Source: Phycisphaerales bacterium
Lineage (GTDB): Bacteria; Planctomycetota; Phycisphaerae; Phycisphaerales; UBA1924
Length of the DNA: 64,000 nucleotides
NCBI GenBank assembly: GCA_020847535.1
Contig: JADLBU010000080.1
Location: 1-64,000, forward strand
Direction: 5' to 3'
The notes under the pieces were generated by a model. That model saw only the letters and a list, made by a program, of their open reading frames with translations, was not told the DNA's origin and searched no databases. Shown piece after piece: positions 41,666 to 50,285 of the stretch. The stretch's first letter is position 1. Every line of letters starts with the position of its first letter. The position numbers and the translations under genes were made by a program.

Positions 41666-43192
41666 TCAACCGACAGGCAGGAGCACAGCGCGGCGGACCA
41701 GGTGGGCGACGATCGGGAGTGCTCGCGGAGCGATCTGCGCGACATCCCTGCCGTTCTCGGCGGCGACCGCGTTGATCGCCTCGGCGACCGTCTCGCGACC
41801 TTCCATCCGCAGGACGAACTGCATCACCAGGGGCTCGAGAACGCCTCCGAAGGGGTAGCCTGGGTCGATGCGGGCCTCGGCCTCGACCAGTTGCCAGCCC
41901 TCGGGCGTCAGCTGGACGTGCTGGGAGAGGCGAAGCTGCGGAGAGCAGCGGAGGCGGCGATGCGGCAGGCCGGCTTCGCCGCCGATCGCGTGCAGGAAAT
42001 CACGGGCGGCGAACATCTGGGCCAGGTGCTCTCCGGTGTAGCCAGCGCCCTGCTCGGGGCTGGTGTCGGCATCGAACCAGCCCGGGCGATCGCCGGACTT
42101 GTGGAGCGAGATGAGGCCTCCGCTGACGGCTTCGATCCCCTGGTCCTTGTACGCATCGACCCACTCGTTGAGTCGGGTCCACATCTGCTCGGTGGCCAGG
42201 TAGCGCTCGGTCTCGCTGATCCACTGCATCGCGTACTCGACAGGATCCCGGGTGATGGTGCGGAGGACGAGCATGTCGGCCCCCCCACTGTTTCCAGTGC
42301 GACCGTCGCCCCCACGTGCCCAGGCGGCGAGCCGCTGGTCCCAGGGCTGGTCCTTCATGTGTGCCCAGTTGCAGAGGATGTGCGCGAAGCCGCCTTCGGC
42401 GAGGTGCTCGCAACAGCCGCGAACGACGGTCTCGGTGACGCCATCGCCCTGCATCCCGCCATCGCGGTAGATGAACTTCTTTCCGGGGGAGATCACGAAT
42501 GGCGGGTTGCTGACGATGAGGTCGAACTTTCGGCCCTGGACGGCGGAGAAGAAGTCGGTTTCGACGATGTCGTAGTTGGTGACGGCGTTGAGGGCGACGT
42601 TGAAGCGGGCGATCGCCAGCGCTCGCTGGTTGCGATCGGCGCCGATGACGCGATCGCTGAACTTGGTGGCCAGGAAACCGAGGGTGCCGCATCCGCAGCC
42701 CAGGTCGAGGGTGGCGCGGGAGCGGCGGCGAACCATCTGCATGCCCAGGCTCGTGGTGCTGCCTCCGATACCCATGACGTAATCGGTGTAGGGCTCGTTG
42801 CCTTCGCGTGGGGGACGATCGAAGGTAAGGATGAAGCCCTCGAAGGGGAGCATGTCGAAGCCGCTGATGAATTCGCCGGCGTTCTCGCCGGGGACGATGA
42901 GGCGAGAGGCGGCAACGCTGTCGAAGGAGAGCGGGGCGATCGCCTTGGTGATCTGGTCACGTGCGACGGGCACGCGGAGGAGGAAGAGGCGGATGAAGGC
43001 ATCGATGGGCCGACCGGCGGAGGTGCGGTCGAGCATGACGGGGCGGCCGGCGGTCCGGATCGCCTCGAAGTTCTTGATGCGCATCGCGCTGACGATGCCG
43101 CTGGTGGAGTAGTCGGCGTTGAGGAGGGCTTCGCGGAGGCGAGCGAAGTCGGCGGGGTCGGTGAAGGTTGGGGGCGGAAGCGGGTGCTCCAT
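41666..43192 (-). CDS. Methyltransferase of the HemK/RlmG-like type
   Basis: 508 aa from ATG 43192. AdoMet motif I DLGCGCGTLGF at 163-173, NPPF at 229-232, the hallmark of N-methyltransferases on amide or base nitrogen. An N-terminal domain (LREALLNADYSTSGIVSAMR, SAGRPIDAFIRLFLLRVPVA) like those in rRNA large-subunit methyltransferases precedes it. C-terminal winged-helix-like region after 380. Possible substrates: rRNA guanine or protein release factor; not decided. 71 bp after pheS on the same strand, so possibly co-transcribed. Confidence 0.8.
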   Translation of the reverse strand: MEHPLPPPTFTDPADFARLREALLNADYSTSGIVSAMRIKNFEAIRTAGRPVMLDRTSAGRPIDAFIRLFLLRVPVARDQITKAIAPLSFDSVAASRLIVPGENAGEFISGFDMLPFEGFILTFDRPPREGNEPYTDYVMGIGGSTTSLGMQMVRRRSRATLDLGCGCGTLGFLATKFSDRVIGADRNQRALAIARFNVALNAVTNYDIVETDFFSAVQGRKFDLIVSNPPFVISPGKKFIYRDGGMQGDGVTETVVRGCCEHLAEGGFAHILCNWAHMKDQPWDQRLAAWARGGDGRTGNSGGADMLVLRTITRDPVEYAMQWISETERYLATEQMWTRLNEWVDAYKDQGIEAVSGGLISLHKSGDRPGWFDADTSPEQGAGYTGEHLAQMFAARDFLHAIGGEAGLPHRRLRCSPQLRLSQHVQLTPEGWQLVEAEARIDPGYPFGGVLEPLVMQFVLRMEGRETVAEAINAVAAENGRDVAQIAPRALPIVAHLVRRAVLLPVG

Positions 43193-43263
43193 GAGGGCAA
43201 TGTAGCGGAATTCACGCGAGGCGATCTGCGGCCCTTGAAAAGGGGCAAAAGGACGAAAGCCGT

Positions 43264-44316
43264 TCACAGCTGCTGCAGAAACCGCAGGTCGTTCTCGAAG
43301 AGCATGCGGATGTCGGGGATCCCGTACTTGCCCATCGCCAAGCGCTCGATGCCGAAGCCGAAGGCAAAGCCGGTCCAGGTTTCCGGATCAATGCCGCAGG
43401 CCTCGAAGACGGCGGGGTCGACCATGCCGCAGCCGCCCAATTCCATCCAGCGGACGGGCTGGTCGGGGCGGAGGCGGATCTTCATGTCGAACTCAGCGCT
43501 GGGCTCGGTGAAGGGGAAGAAGCTGGGGCGCAGGCGAACCTCGGCATCGGGGCCGAAGTAGGCGCGGGCGAAGGAGAGCAGCGTCGTCTTCAGATCCGCC
43601 ATCGTGACGCCGCGATCGATGTAGAGTCCCTCGATCTGGTGGAACATGAACGAGTGCGTGGCATCGACCGTGTCGGGGCGATAAACGCGGCCGGGTGAGA
43701 CGACCTTGATGGGCTGATCGCTCGCCGGATTCTTCCCCCAGCCGCCAGCGACCGCCTTCTCCATCACACGGATCTGCACCGTGCTGGTCTGGCTGCGGAG
43801 CATGCGCGGCTTGGGGGTCGTGCGCGGATCGTCGATGTAGAAGTTGTCGGCCGGATCACGGGCGGGGTGGTCGGCGGGGATGTTGAGTTTGATGAAGTTG
43901 TGCTCATCATCCTCGATCTCGGGGCCATCGGCGACATCGAAGCCCATGCGGGCGAACACATCGACGAGCTCATCCCGGACGCGGGAGATGATGTGGCGGC
44001 GACCGACGGCCCAGCTGCGGATGAGGGCGGGCTCGGTCATGTCGATGACGGGGCCGGTGGTCTTGGGGGCAGCGCTCTCGACCTGGGTCTTCTTGGCGGC
44101 GAGCGCTTGATCGAGGGCGGCGTTGAGGGTCTTGAAGCGTGCGCCGACGGCGGCCTTCTGGTCCTTGGGGACATCCTTGAAGCCGGCCCAGGCAGTCTTG
44201 ACCTTTCCGGAGCCGCCGAGGTAGGAGATCCGCCACTTTTCCAGGGCATCTGGATCCCCGACGGAGGCGAGGTCGGCGAGCGCGGATTGTTCGATCTGGT
44301 TGAGCAGGTCGAGCAT
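43264..44316 (-). CDS. pheS: Phenylalanyl-tRNA synthetase alpha subunit
   Basis: 350 aa from ATG 44316. N-terminal coiled coil (LLNQIEQSALADLASVGDPD ALEKWRISYLGGSGKV), then class II catalytic domain: GFDVADGPEIEDDEHNF, DNFYIDDPRTTPKPRMLRSQ TSTVQIRVM (motif 1-2), SPGRVYRPDTVDATHSFMFHQIEGL (motif 2), RPSFFPFTEPSAEFDMKI and AFGFGIERLAMGKYGIPDIR (motif 3). Charges tRNA-Phe with the beta subunit. pheT, normally next to it, is not adjacent. Followed by the methyltransferase gene. Confidence 0.96.
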   Translation of the reverse strand: MLDLLNQIEQSALADLASVGDPDALEKWRISYLGGSGKVKTAWAGFKDVPKDQKAAVGARFKTLNAALDQALAAKKTQVESAAPKTTGPVIDMTEPALIRSWAVGRRHIISRVRDELVDVFARMGFDVADGPEIEDDEHNFIKLNIPADHPARDPADNFYIDDPRTTPKPRMLRSQTSTVQIRVMEKAVAGGWGKNPASDQPIKVVSPGRVYRPDTVDATHSFMFHQIEGLYIDRGVTMADLKTTLLSFARAYFGPDAEVRLRPSFFPFTEPSAEFDMKIRLRPDQPVRWMELGGCGMVDPAVFEACGIDPETWTGFAFGFGIERLAMGKYGIPDIRMLFENDLRFLQQL

Positions 44317-44413
44317 GGGGCGGGAGTGTAGGGGAGCAGGTAGTGGAGAAGTCACGAAGTCACGGAGTGGCGGAGTGGCGATCATCGGGGCACTTCGTCA
44401 CTTTTCAAAAACA

Positions 44414-44441
44414 GCGAGGCCCGCCGAAGAGCGGGCCTCGC
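44414..44441 (-). terminator. Terminator of the Cys-rich lipoprotein gene
   Basis: GCGAGGCCCGC (44414-44424) and GCGGGCCTCGC (44431-44441) pair perfectly with loop CGAAGA; on the minus strand TGTTTTTGAAAAG follows. 30 bp after the stop. Confidence 0.9.
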
Positions 44442-44471
44442 GTTCAGGTTGGTCTGATTAAAGGGATCGAC

Positions 44472-44744
44472 TCAGTCGACCTTGGCGCCGGTCACGGGGC
44501 ACACCTTGCCCTCGCCGCTGCAGCTCTTCTTCTCGGTGGAGCATTCCTTCTTCTCGCTGATGACGCTCATGTTGCTCTTGTCCTCGGCCTTGGCCTCGGT
44601 GCAGGTCTTGGCTTCCGAGCACGTCTTGGCTTCGGTGCAGGCCTTCTCCTCGGACATCACGCTCATGTTCGACGATTTCTCTTCGCCCGAGCAACCGGCG
44701 AGGCAGAGCAGGGCGACAGCGCTGAGGCAAACAATCTTCTTCAT
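44472..44744 (-). CDS. Small Cys-rich lipoprotein, possibly metal-binding
   Basis: 90 aa from ATG 44744, GGAG nine bases upstream. Signal MKKIVCLSAVALLCLAGCSG with lipobox L-A-G-C. The mature part has two related segments (SNMSVMSEEKACTEAKTC and SNMSVISEKKECSTEKKSC) with nine Cys among Lys/Glu, and ends GKVCPVTGAKVD. C-P-V-T-G resembles a metal-binding CPxxG turn. An anchored metal or redox-active protein is plausible. A tail-to-tail internal duplication is visible. Confidence 0.7.
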   Translation of the reverse strand: MKKIVCLSAVALLCLAGCSGEEKSSNMSVMSEEKACTEAKTCSEAKTCTEAKAEDKSNMSVISEKKECSTEKKSCSGEGKVCPVTGAKVD

Positions 44745-44887
44745 GATTCCAAACTCCTTGAATAGACCTGTGTGTACGAACAGATTCCCACTTCCAGCCG
44801 GAGATGCTTCGGCACCGAAGCATCGCGGGATTTCGATACTCAATGATACCGGCCTTTTTGACCCGGTGCAATCACCGGGTTCGAGAA

Positions 44888-45679
44888 TCACTTCTTCTGG
44901 CCATCCTTCGTCGCCGGCTGCGGCGCACCCGCCGGCTTGCCAGCGCCGCCAGGTCGAACCTGCGACATCCGACGGGTGTAGACCGCTTCGATGGTCTTGG
45001 ATTCCGCACTCCCGGCGCGGGTTTCATAGAACTCGAACTTGAATGAATCAGCGTTGTCCCAGGTGTAGACCTCGCGGGTCTTGACCTTGCCCGAGCCCAT
45101 CGGATCGTCGTACTCGCCGCTGAGGGTGAGGCCCTTGCCATCGGCGGACATCTGGCCGGTCGAGAACATCATGCCGGTGGTGAAGTTGTCGCGCCACACG
45201 GATTCGTACCGCTTGGAGGCCTTGTTGTAACCCCATGTGGCGCTGCCGCGGAAGGGCATGCCCATCATGGTTCCGCGATGATCCATCGCCAGGAACCGGC
45301 CATCCATCCCGCTGTCCCAGCGGCCGATGATGGATGTCTTGTTCTCCATTGGATCCATGCCGGGCTCCATCCACATCTTCATGTTGCCATCCCAGAAACC
45401 CACGAAAGCCTCGAGCTTCTTGTGGTTTTCATCGGGAGCGCCGGCCTGGAGCATCGCCCGCATTTCAGGGGAGATGTCGGCGGGGGGCTCAACCTTGGCG
45501 GGCTGGCGATTCACCTGGCCGGGTCGCGGCGCGGGCTGGGGCTGGCCGGGTTGTACGGTCTTGGGCTCTGTTGGAGTGGGCTGGACGGGTTGAGGGGCGG
45601 CCGGCTGAGAGACGGCCATGCCGGCGAGCAGGCCGGAACAGAGGAGCATCGACCAGACCGACACGGACAACCGTTTCAT
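44888..45679 (-). CDS. DUF1579 secreted protein
   Basis: 263 aa from ATG 45679. Signal peptide RLSVSVWSMLLCSGLLAGMA VSQ. A Pro/Gln linker (PAAPQPVQPTPTEPKTVQPG) follows, then the DUF1579 domain: GFWDGNMKMWMEPGMDPMEN, IIGRWDSGMDGRFLAMDHRGTMMGMPFRGSATWGYNKASKRY and FTTGMMFSTGQM. Beta-barrel-like domain of unknown role in planctomycetes and proteobacteria. A basic Ala/Lys tail ends it. 100 bp upstream of a GH172 gene on the same strand. Confidence 0.83.
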   Translation of the reverse strand: MKRLSVSVWSMLLCSGLLAGMAVSQPAAPQPVQPTPTEPKTVQPGQPQPAPRPGQVNRQPAKVEPPADISPEMRAMLQAGAPDENHKKLEAFVGFWDGNMKMWMEPGMDPMENKTSIIGRWDSGMDGRFLAMDHRGTMMGMPFRGSATWGYNKASKRYESVWRDNFTTGMMFSTGQMSADGKGLTLSGEYDDPMGSGKVKTREVYTWDNADSFKFEFYETRAGSAESKTIEAVYTRRMSQVRPGGAGKPAGAPQPATKDGQKK

Positions 45680-45782
45680 GCGGGGAACTCCAGAAGCGGG
45701 CGGCCAGACACCATCCCAAAGCAACTCGCCGACCGCACACACAAGGGTAGGCCCGGACCGGGGAACATGACCCTGCGCGGGC

Positions 45783-46889
45783 CTATCGCGGCCAGCGTTG
45801 GTTCATCGGTCCGAGTGGGGAGAGGGGTTGACTGGGGAGGGTCTGATACCAGTAGGCAACGCTGGCGATGTCGTCGGTGAGGGGCTGATAGGTGTTGCTC
45901 TGGATCCACCAGCCCAGGGCCTGGACCGTGATGCGCAGATCCTGCTGGAATCGGATGGGGTCGGGGATATGCCAGCGGTAGAGGTTATGCTGCGGTGGTC
46001 GGGGACCGATCTTCGCCTGCTCGCGGGGCGTGCAGCCGTAGACGGCCTGGGTGTAACCGAGGAATGGCGTGGAGTAGGTCGTCGGCGTCATGTCGGTCGC
46101 GTGGTCCATCACGAAGCCCCACGCGCCGCCGAAATAGTCCTCGGTGCCGGTGCCGCAGATGGTGGGTCCGTCATCCGGATCGCCATCGATGAAGAACTTG
46201 ACCTCACCTTCCCCCCACCACCACGTCGAGAGCTGGGCCCAGACGAGCGATGTGCCCACGTAGTGCCCGCGACCCTTGATGCCATCGATGATCGTGTGCT
46301 CGGGGTGCTCACGTGTCGTCATCGATCTCCGCCACGAGGCGTGGAAGTACACGACATCGTCGGGGACGGGTTCGAGGGAATAGGTGATCTGGTAGAAGAC
46401 CTCGTTGATCGCCTTGGGGCCATCGTTGGTGATGGTCATGCGGAAGCGTTTCTTGAAGGGCATCGGCCAGTAGCTGTTCATGCCGCCCTTGGGGTTGACG
46501 GCGATCGGCTGGGAGTTGACGAGAGCGAGCCCATCGAGGCCGTTGGCAAAGAAGTCGCCCAGGGGACACTCGACGGAGGCGTGGGGCTGGTCGTCGTAGT
46601 AGATGCGGATCGCCAGGCAGCGGTGGACATCGGTGAGGACCGTGAACCACATGTGCTGGATGATGCCTGGGCCGGCGATATCGGTGAGCGTGACGGTCTG
46701 GCCGGGCTGGAGATCCTTGAGGCAGGGTCGGACTTTCCAGCCTTTGCCGAGGTCGTTCGCGGCGGGAGTGGTGCCCGGATCGCCGGGGTTGGCCTGGGCG
46801 CCCTTGGACTTCTCGCCGGTAGGGTTTTCGGCGGAGATGGAGCGGGTTTGGGCGGGGGAAAGGCGGGTCAGATCCGGAAGGGGGAACAT
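45783..46889 (-). CDS. GH172 (DUF2961) family protein
   Basis: 368 aa from ATG 46889 (MFPLPDLTRLSPAQTRSISA). SAENPTGEKSKGAQ opens the family. GPGIIQHMWFTVLTDVHRCL, ECPLGDFFANGLDG, WWWGEGEVKFFIDGD and GTGTEDYFGGAWGF (E250, D251) are the conserved blocks around the active site. Known family members split or form difructose dianhydride I, so this may act on fructose-based or other furanoside glycans. No signal peptide seen. Neighbours give no sugar pathway. Activity inferred. Confidence 0.88.
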   Translation of the reverse strand: MFPLPDLTRLSPAQTRSISAENPTGEKSKGAQANPGDPGTTPAANDLGKGWKVRPCLKDLQPGQTVTLTDIAGPGIIQHMWFTVLTDVHRCLAIRIYYDDQPHASVECPLGDFFANGLDGLALVNSQPIAVNPKGGMNSYWPMPFKKRFRMTITNDGPKAINEVFYQITYSLEPVPDDVVYFHASWRRSMTTREHPEHTIIDGIKGRGHYVGTSLVWAQLSTWWWGEGEVKFFIDGDPDDGPTICGTGTEDYFGGAWGFVMDHATDMTPTTYSTPFLGYTQAVYGCTPREQAKIGPRPPQHNLYRWHIPDPIRFQQDLRITVQALGWWIQSNTYQPLTDDIASVAYWYQTLPSQPLSPLGPMNQRWPR

Positions 46890-47058
46890 GGGCACAAGGT
46901 AGCAGAATCGCTGTGACGGACCGAGCGGCAGGTTGGGGCGCGAGACGCGCAGCACCTGCTTACGATGTCGTGTCGATGGCGGGGAGCAGGCTCGCCGCCG
47001 CACGTAGAACCTCGGATCAGCACCGCCTGGAGCTGACCTCCAGAAAGTCGGAGTAGAC

Positions 47059-47628
47059 ATGAGCAGAGATGCATTCGCCGAACGCGGTCAGAGCTTTGAG
47101 GAAGGCTATTTCCGGCAGAAGGATGCCGAGATGGTCGACAAGCTCCGCAAGGTCTTCGAAGCCAATCGGGACCGGGAGGAGCTGCGAAAGACTGCCGGTA
47201 TCCAGAGCGAAGAAGTGCTCGACAGGCTCATCAAGCTGAGCGTCCGGGGAGAGATGCTCGGCGCGTTCAAGCTCTTCCCGCTGGTCGAGATCGCATGGGC
47301 CGATGGCAAGGTCGAGAAGGATGAGGCCGAGGCCGTGGTCGCCGCGGCGATCAAGCAGGGGATGCCGGCCCAGGGCGAGGCGATCGCCCGCCTGCGGCAG
47401 TGGCTGAGCGATGGCCCCACGCAGGATGGCAAGGCGGCGTGGCGCATGTTCGCGCGTGAGCTCCGTCAGAGTCTCTCCAAGGCCGAGCTCGACACCTTCC
47501 GCGGTGACCTGATGGCGTACGCGAAGAAGGTTGCCGAAGCGACCGGGGGGGTCTTCGGGTTCCTGTCGAGGGTCTCGGCGAGCGAGCAGCGCGTGCTGGA
47601 TGATGTCAAGCGCGAGCTCGGCGGCTGA
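47059..47628 (+). CDS. TerB-like helical protein
   Basis: 189 aa. Helical. LVEIAWADGKVEKDEAEAVV AAAIKQGM is like the TerB (tellurite resistance B) repeat, with acidic residues in the calcium-binding loop style. Preceded by DREELRKTAGIQSEEVLDRL IKLSVRGE and followed by EVARLRQWLSDGPTQDG-like helices. Likely cytosolic. Role unknown; TerB-like proteins are found in stress and envelope contexts. Confidence 0.6.
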   Translation: MSRDAFAERGQSFEEGYFRQKDAEMVDKLRKVFEANRDREELRKTAGIQSEEVLDRLIKLSVRGEMLGAFKLFPLVEIAWADGKVEKDEAEAVVAAAIKQGMPAQGEAIARLRQWLSDGPTQDGKAAWRMFARELRQSLSKAELDTFRGDLMAYAKKVAEATGGVFGFLSRVSASEQRVLDDVKRELGG

Positions 47629-48115
47629 TTCAGCGCTGAAGCATGTGTACAGATTGCGAACGATCCGCCGTGGTCGGTCGTTCCCGTTGCGCCCACCCGA
47701 GATGCCGGCCTGATTCCGCATCGCCGCGCCCAGGGCACTCGCTGCGGATGCGACCGCACCGCAGATTGCCTGGATTCACAACGTTAGTGCCAATAAGCGT
47801 TTGCAATCACGCACCGCATGCTCAGACGCTCGCCGGCCGCATGTCGATCGGGCACAAGCATGGATGGGCTTTCCAACGTGCGGATATCTGGGAATACAGC
47901 TTGCAGGCGATGACATTATGTTGTCGGCAGAAGCAGTAGGAGGCTGCAAAACTAGCGTGCGCACGTGGAGGCGGGCTTTCAAGAGGAGACAGTGCACCAA
48001 ATTCATCTCAAATTCTCTTCCATGTTGACAGGACGGACGAAGAAATGTTAGTCTGCATCCATGGGGTGCGAGCGTGTGCTCGCCTCTCGTGGGATCGCGT
48101 TTCTGGGGAGACACA
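47629..48115. other. Long gap before the Cys-rich peptide gene
   Basis: 487 bp; no convincing gene on either strand. GC is lower than the surroundings. A promoter candidate for the peptide gene lies at its right end (48025-48054). Nothing else seen. Confidence 0.5.
48025..48054 (+). promoter_or_regulatory. Candidate promoter of the Cys-rich peptide operon
   Basis: TTGACA (48025-48030), 18 nt, TAGTCT (48049-48054). The -35 is perfect; the -10 is poor. 62 bp before the ATG. Confidence 0.4.
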
Positions 48116-48376
48116 ATGAAGAAGGCACTTCTTGCGATGACATGCGTGCTCGCATCCGCCGGTGGTGTGGCATTGGCGCTTGATCCACCGCACCCGGTCA
48201 CATCGCCGGGCTGGATCTATGGTCGGAACAACTGTTCGCCGTGGGCGACACCGCCCGTTACTACGAAGGCGGCGTGTCTTGCATGTTGCCAGACCGCTGT
48301 TGACACATGGGCGCTTCCGGCGCACCAACTCGCCAACTGCCAGGCGTTCTGTAACTCGTACTGGGAATGGAACTAG
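48116..48376 (+). CDS. Small secreted Cys-rich peptide
   Basis: 86 aa from ATG 48116, GGGAG six bases upstream. Signal peptide MKKALLAMTCVLASAGGVAL AL. The mature part is about 64 residues with six Cys: NCSPWATPP, ACLACCQTAV, NCQAFCNSYWEWN. That is enough for three disulfides. Trp-rich end. No family recognised; a secreted structural peptide, inhibitor or bacteriocin-like factor could be imagined. The next gene begins 22 bp after its stop, so the two probably share a transcript. Confidence 0.7.
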   Translation: MKKALLAMTCVLASAGGVALALDPPHPVTSPGWIYGRNNCSPWATPPVTTKAACLACCQTAVDTWALPAHQLANCQAFCNSYWEWN

Positions 48377-48397
48377 CATCCGTTGCGGGAGAGTCGC

Positions 48398-49072
48398 ATG
48401 GATCCCAATATACATGCTGGTCATCGACGCGCTGCCGTGCCATTTAAGGTACTGCTTCCGTTCCTGCTCGCCGTTGGTGTTGCAACTCCGGTGGTCCTGT
48501 GGGTGCGCGCCGGTCGGGAGCCGGAGTGGAGAGCGCCGCTGGCGGCGATCAAGCAGCTTGTACCGCCGGTGGACAGGCCGGGGGCGATTCCGCGAGCCGT
48601 GAAGGAGGCGGAGCATCTGTGCAATGCTCAACTCCTGCAGCTTGATCGCTGGTCGGTGCGCGAAACGGAACAGCTCTTTGAGGTTCTCGATCGCGGGCTC
48701 ACGGCAATGAAGCAGGCCTCTCCGGGTTCAGATGCCTACATATGGGGCGAGGCCACCGCCTCAGCGCCTTTGCACGCCATGGAAGCAAGGTTCCACCACG
48801 GCGCGCCGGTTGACTTGGAGGCCGCGGGAGCAATCCACGAGCGTTTCGTCACGCTGATGCATCATCAGTCCTGGTCCATTCGGCTGACGGCCGCGAGCGG
48901 GGCCATCCATGGCTACATGGAGAACTCGCCGGCGATCCGCAAGCAGTTGGAGGCAATGACCAAGGATGATGAGCCGCTGATCGCCGCCGTATGCCGCAGG
49001 TTCGTGCAGGATCAGAACTCGCCAGAGGCGGTCAGGCTGCGGTCGCTCAGACAGGCCAATCGCGGTTACTGA
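48398..49072 (+). CDS. Single-pass membrane protein, unknown
   Basis: 224 aa from ATG 48398; GGGAGAG five bases upstream. One N-terminal helix (PFKVLLPFLLAVGVATPVVL WV) and a mostly helical periplasmic or cytoplasmic domain (AVKEAEHLCNAQLLQLDRWS, ETEQLFEVLDRGLTAMKQAS, SIRLTAASGAIHGYMENSPA IRKQLEA). HEAT-repeat-like character. Likely anchored partner of the peptide or the following gene. Confidence 0.6.
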   Translation: MDPNIHAGHRRAAVPFKVLLPFLLAVGVATPVVLWVRAGREPEWRAPLAAIKQLVPPVDRPGAIPRAVKEAEHLCNAQLLQLDRWSVRETEQLFEVLDRGLTAMKQASPGSDAYIWGEATASAPLHAMEARFHHGAPVDLEAAGAIHERFVTLMHHQSWSIRLTAASGAIHGYMENSPAIRKQLEAMTKDDEPLIAAVCRRFVQDQNSPEAVRLRSLRQANRGY

Positions 49073-49161
49073 GCTCCGGCGGCCGGGCTCGCTGAGGCGT
49101 TGGCATGGGCGCTTGGTCGACGCCCGGGGTAGGCGTTCGCGGCGGATCGGAGGGATCGGCT

Positions 49162-49710
49162 GTGCATGATCAATATCGGTGCGCACCCTGGCAATGCGTG
49201 ATCCTCGGAGCGGGCGTTATCGCGGCCTGCTCGCTCGCATGGACATGGGTGCGCAGCTCACGCGGAATGGAAGGCCGCACGGCGGAGCTGGATCGGTCGG
49301 TGCGGGGGTCGGGTTCTTTCGCCGATCCGCCGCACGGGATGGAACACGGTGCTTCCGCCGCTCGCGGCTGTACCGCGTGCGAAGCCAAGCGTCATCGCGA
49401 TTTCTCCCACCCCGTGCTCGCCAAGGTCACGGTCGCCGCCCGTTCGTACCTGGCGGCGGCGGCGGATCGCGGACCGGAGCCGGAAGATGTCGAAGAGCTC
49501 CGTGCGCTTGTGCTTCTCACCGGGGAGGGCGATGGCGGGGATGCGGCGGTATACGCCGTCCGTGCTGCGGGTGAGTGGGCGCGTTCAGCCATCCAGCAGA
49601 CGGTCGTGCGTGGTACGCTCGAAGTGCTCCTGGATGCATCATCGGACCCCCGGGAACGCGTCAGTCGAAACGCCCGCGAGCTGTTACAGAATCTCTCTGG
49701 TGCCATGTGA
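49162..49710 (+). CDS. Anchored helical protein, unknown
   Basis: 182 aa if started at GTG 49162, which has GGAGGGAT eight bases upstream. One hydrophobic helix (QCVILGAGVIAACSLAWTWV) near the N-terminus, then helical domain with ARSYLAAAADRGPEPEDVEE LRALVLLTG and VRGTLEVLLDASSDPRERVS RNARELLQNLSGAM. Similar general plan to the upstream gene (HEAT-like). Its stop overlaps the pseudopilin start (ATGTGA). Confidence 0.55.
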   Translation: MHDQYRCAPWQCVILGAGVIAACSLAWTWVRSSRGMEGRTAELDRSVRGSGSFADPPHGMEHGASAARGCTACEAKRHRDFSHPVLAKVTVAARSYLAAAADRGPEPEDVEELRALVLLTGEGDGGDAAVYAVRAAGEWARSAIQQTVVRGTLEVLLDASSDPRERVSRNARELLQNLSGAM

Positions 49711-50267
49711 ACATCCGATCGCGAGCCTTCACCCTTGTCGAGCTGCTCGTGACCGTTTCGGTGATCGCGATTCTGCTCTCGCTTACGATCGGGATCCTGG
49801 GCCGGGCGAAGGATGCGGGCAAGCAGGTCCGGTGCCTGGCGAACCTTCGCTCGCTGCACGCCGCGGTCGAGTTGTATCGCACGGACTACAAGCTGATGTA
49901 TCCCTACGCCGAGTCCGTAGCCGAGCTATACCCATCCTGGGTCCACGCGCCGTACGGCTCCCTCGCTCAGAGCCTGATGATTACGATTCCGGCGCAGGCG
50001 CCACGCCCCGTCAAGGCACCCGAGCCGATGTGGTGCGCTGCCGACCGGCTGGAGCGGCATCCGGGCGGGATCTCGTATGTCTACATGCCCTGGGAGCTGA
50101 TGGCTGCCTGGCCGGGCACCAATGCGCAGCGATCGGTCTCGATGGCGCTCGAACGAGCCCCCGATGAACTCCTCTTTGTGGAGCAGTCATCATCAAACCA
50201 CGGCGGCGGGGCCGTCGGACACATCGATGTCAAGGGCTCGGCGGCGATGCACGGAATTACGAAGTGA
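49707..50267 (+). CDS. Type II secretion/type IV pilin-like protein (pseudopilin)
   Basis: 186 aa from GTG 49707, overlapping the previous stop by 4 bp. Prepilin cleavage/methylation motif: SRAFTLVELLVTVSVIAILL, with the classic F-T-L-x-E that marks the mature N-terminus. The globular part contains RCLANLRSLHAAVELYRTDY and an ending HGGGAVGHIDVKGSAAMHG, like DUF1559-type or other planctomycete pseudopilins. Assembled by a prepilin peptidase elsewhere. Downstream of a Cys-rich peptide and two anchored proteins. Confidence 0.82.
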   Translation: MNIRSRAFTLVELLVTVSVIAILLSLTIGILGRAKDAGKQVRCLANLRSLHAAVELYRTDYKLMYPYAESVAELYPSWVHAPYGSLAQSLMITIPAQAPRPVKAPEPMWCAADRLERHPGGISYVYMPWELMAAWPGTNAQRSVSMALERAPDELLFVEQSSSNHGGGAVGHIDVKGSAAMHGITK

Positions 50268-50285
50268 CGGGACGCTTGCCCGTTG

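Noticed and set aside
41702-43561. Plus-strand open frame of 619 codons across the methyltransferase and pheS
   Set aside because: Antisense to two well-supported enzymes; Asp/Glu/Val/Gly-rich shadow without motifs.
47776-48201. Minus-strand ORF of 141 codons in the gap before the Cys-rich peptide
   Set aside because: Runs antisense through the start of the peptide gene; Cys/Ser/Arg-rich with no domain.
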